A DNA stretch of 7,268 nucleotides from Prevotellaceae bacterium (GTDB lineage: Bacteria; Bacteroidota; Bacteroidia; Bacteroidales; UBA932): assembly GCA_031259645.1 (NCBI GenBank), contig JAIRLC010000087.1, forward strand, positions 1-7,268, written 5' to 3'. A program made the translations under genes and the position numbers. The notes beneath the pieces are model-generated. The model saw nothing but the letters and a program-made list of their open reading frames with translations. It searched no databases and had not been told where the DNA came from. This document shows positions 6,490-7,268 of the stretch, in pieces. Within the stretch, counting starts at the first letter, position 1. The number at the start of each line of letters is the position of its first letter.

Positions 6490-6496
6490 GAGTTAT
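6469..6496. repeat. Heptamer array overlapping the 3' end of pyrF
   Basis: Four 7-bp units follow one another: GAACTAA twice, then GAGTTAA and GAGTTAT. They are the reverse complement of the TTAGTTC type in the feoAB leader. The pyrF stop codon (6487-6489) lies inside the third unit, and codons 273-278 come from the first three. The first 17 bp are the inverted copy of 5461-5477. Confidence 0.88.
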
Positions 6497-6506
6497 GTCT
6501 TTTTAA

Positions 6507-6543
6507 TTAGTCACATTAGCACATTAGTCACATTAGCACATTA
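6507..6543. repeat. 8+9-bp alternating tandem array before the ubiD-like gene
   Basis: TTAGTCACA (9 bp) and TTAGCACA (8 bp) alternate twice, followed by a partial TTA. Read another way, a 17-bp unit is repeated perfectly at 6508-6524 and 6525-6541. The array ends 4 bp before the GTG start codon of the next gene and fills the space where a ribosome binding site would lie. Confidence 0.92.
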
Positions 6544-6547
6544 AACA

Positions 6548-7268
6548 GTGTATAAAAATTTATCTTCCTATATTGAAGAACTGGCGCGGCACAACGAGGT
6601 GGTGCGCATCGGGGAATTTGTTGACCCGGTGTTGGAAATGGCGGAAATTGCCGACCGCATGGCGAAAAGTCCCGGCGGCGGAAAGGCGCTACTGTTTGAA
6701 AATACCGGTACGGCGTTTCCGGTAGCCATGAACCTGATGGGCTCGGAACAGCGGATGTGCCGGGCGCTGGGCATAAAAAACTACGGAGCGCTCACCGCGC
6801 GCATCAACGGATTATTTGCGTCGGCGCTGCTGCCGAAACAAAACCTGTGGGACAAGCTGAAACTGCTGCCCCTGTTGAAACAGGCCGCACAGTGGTTCCC
6901 CACTGTGTCGGACAGGCGCGGCGCCTGTCAAGAAGTCGTCATGGAAAGACCCGACCTCACGCAACTGCCCATCCTGAAATGCTGGCCGCACGACGGCGGG
7001 CGCTTCATCACGCTGCCCATGGTGCACACCAAAGACCCGCTCACCGGCCTGCGAAACGTGGGTATGTACCGCATGCAACTGTTTTCGGAAACCACCACCG
7101 GCATGCACTGGCACCTGCACAAGACCGGCGCAAAACATTTTCGCACATACGTCCGGTCTGCGCAGCAAGGCGTGTTTCCGGTGGCCGTAGCGCTGGGCGG
7201 CGACCCGGTGTACAGCTTCTGCGCCGCCGCGCCCATGCCCGAAAACATGGACGAGTACCTGCTGGCCG
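6548..7268 (+). CDS. UbiD-family prenyl-FMN-dependent decarboxylase, N-terminal part (3' truncated by window)
   Basis: 240 residues are visible and the frame runs off the right edge (family length is about 450-610). UbiD enzymes use prenylated FMN, supplied by a UbiX partner not present here, and a metal ion to remove or add carboxyl groups on aromatic or unsaturated acids. Conserved features are the N-terminal YKNLSSYIEELARHNEVVRI, DPVLEMAEIADR, the cofactor/metal segment NVGMYRMQ with Asn170 and Arg175, and MHWHLHKTGAKHF at 186-198. The catalytic glutamates of the family should lie beyond the window. The GTG at 6548 is preferred because it keeps the whole conserved N-terminus. The next in-frame ATG would remove about 30 residues. 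The substrate is unknown: 4-hydroxybenzoate-type and menaquinone-pathway decarboxylation are both possible. It follows pyrF by 58 bp with no evident promoter. Confidence 0.93.
   Translation, partial: MYKNLSSYIEELARHNEVVRIGEFVDPVLEMAEIADRMAKSPGGGKALLFENTGTAFPVAMNLMGSEQRMCRALGIKNYGALTARINGLFASALLPKQNLWDKLKLLPLLKQAAQWFPTVSDRRGACQEVVMERPDLTQLPILKCWPHDGGRFITLPMVHTKDPLTGLRNVGMYRMQLFSETTTGMHWHLHKTGAKHFRTYVRSAQQGVFPVAVALGGDPVYSFCAAAPMPENMDEYLLA

Noticed and set aside
6490..6547. Terminator or promoter between pyrF and the ubiD-like gene
   Set aside because: No GC-rich hairpin with a T run and no TAnnTTTG box is present. The gap is mostly tandem repeat.

Overview
The window looks like a piece of chromosome from a Bacteroidota (Bacteroidales-like) bacterium. 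Four things point there: promoters built on the Bacteroidota -7 box TAnnTTTG, an almost complete lack of Shine-Dalgarno sequences, an iron transporter in which FeoA and FeoB are fused, and a sigma-factor partner protein carrying the NVPEGYFETL motif. The genes match known families and read as housekeeping and stress-response genes. No phage, insertion sequence, CRISPR array, tRNA or rRNA is visible.

Layout: positions 1-2922 on the plus strand hold a tight run of five genes. They are the 3' end of a DUF362/ferredoxin-type Fe-S protein, ribF (FMN/FAD synthesis), an ECF sigma factor, a single-pass membrane protein that is probably its anti-sigma factor, and a secreted Spy/CpxP/CnrX-like protein. 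The first three overlap at stop/start codons (ATGA, TGATG), so they are probably translationally coupled. The last three form what looks like a complete envelope-stress module of regulator, membrane inhibitor and periplasmic sensor. Its promoter lies upstream of the window unless there is an internal one I cannot see.

Positions 2930-5398 on the minus strand encode the FeoAB ferrous-iron transporter, convergent with the sensor gene and only 7 bp from it. A 254-bp divergent region (5399-5652) separates feoAB from pyrF. It holds a well-formed Bacteroidota promoter for feoAB, a weaker one for pyrF, two adjacent palindromes, and several short tandem arrays. pyrF (UMP synthesis) is followed by a UbiD-family prenyl-FMN-dependent decarboxylase that starts with GTG and runs off the right edge.

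A loose functional theme is flavin and iron: RibF makes FMN and FAD, UbiD needs prenylated FMN, FeoAB imports Fe(II), and the DUF362 protein carries Fe-S cysteines. This may be coincidence.

The most unusual feature is not a gene. Every gap around pyrF carries a different short tandem array with a unit of 7, 8 or 8+9 bp, most units beginning TTAG or its complement. One array forms the feoAB leader, one overlaps the pyrF promoter, one encodes the last six residues and stop codon of PyrF, and one ends four bases before the ubiD start. A 17-bp sequence in two of these arrays forms an inverted pair around pyrF.
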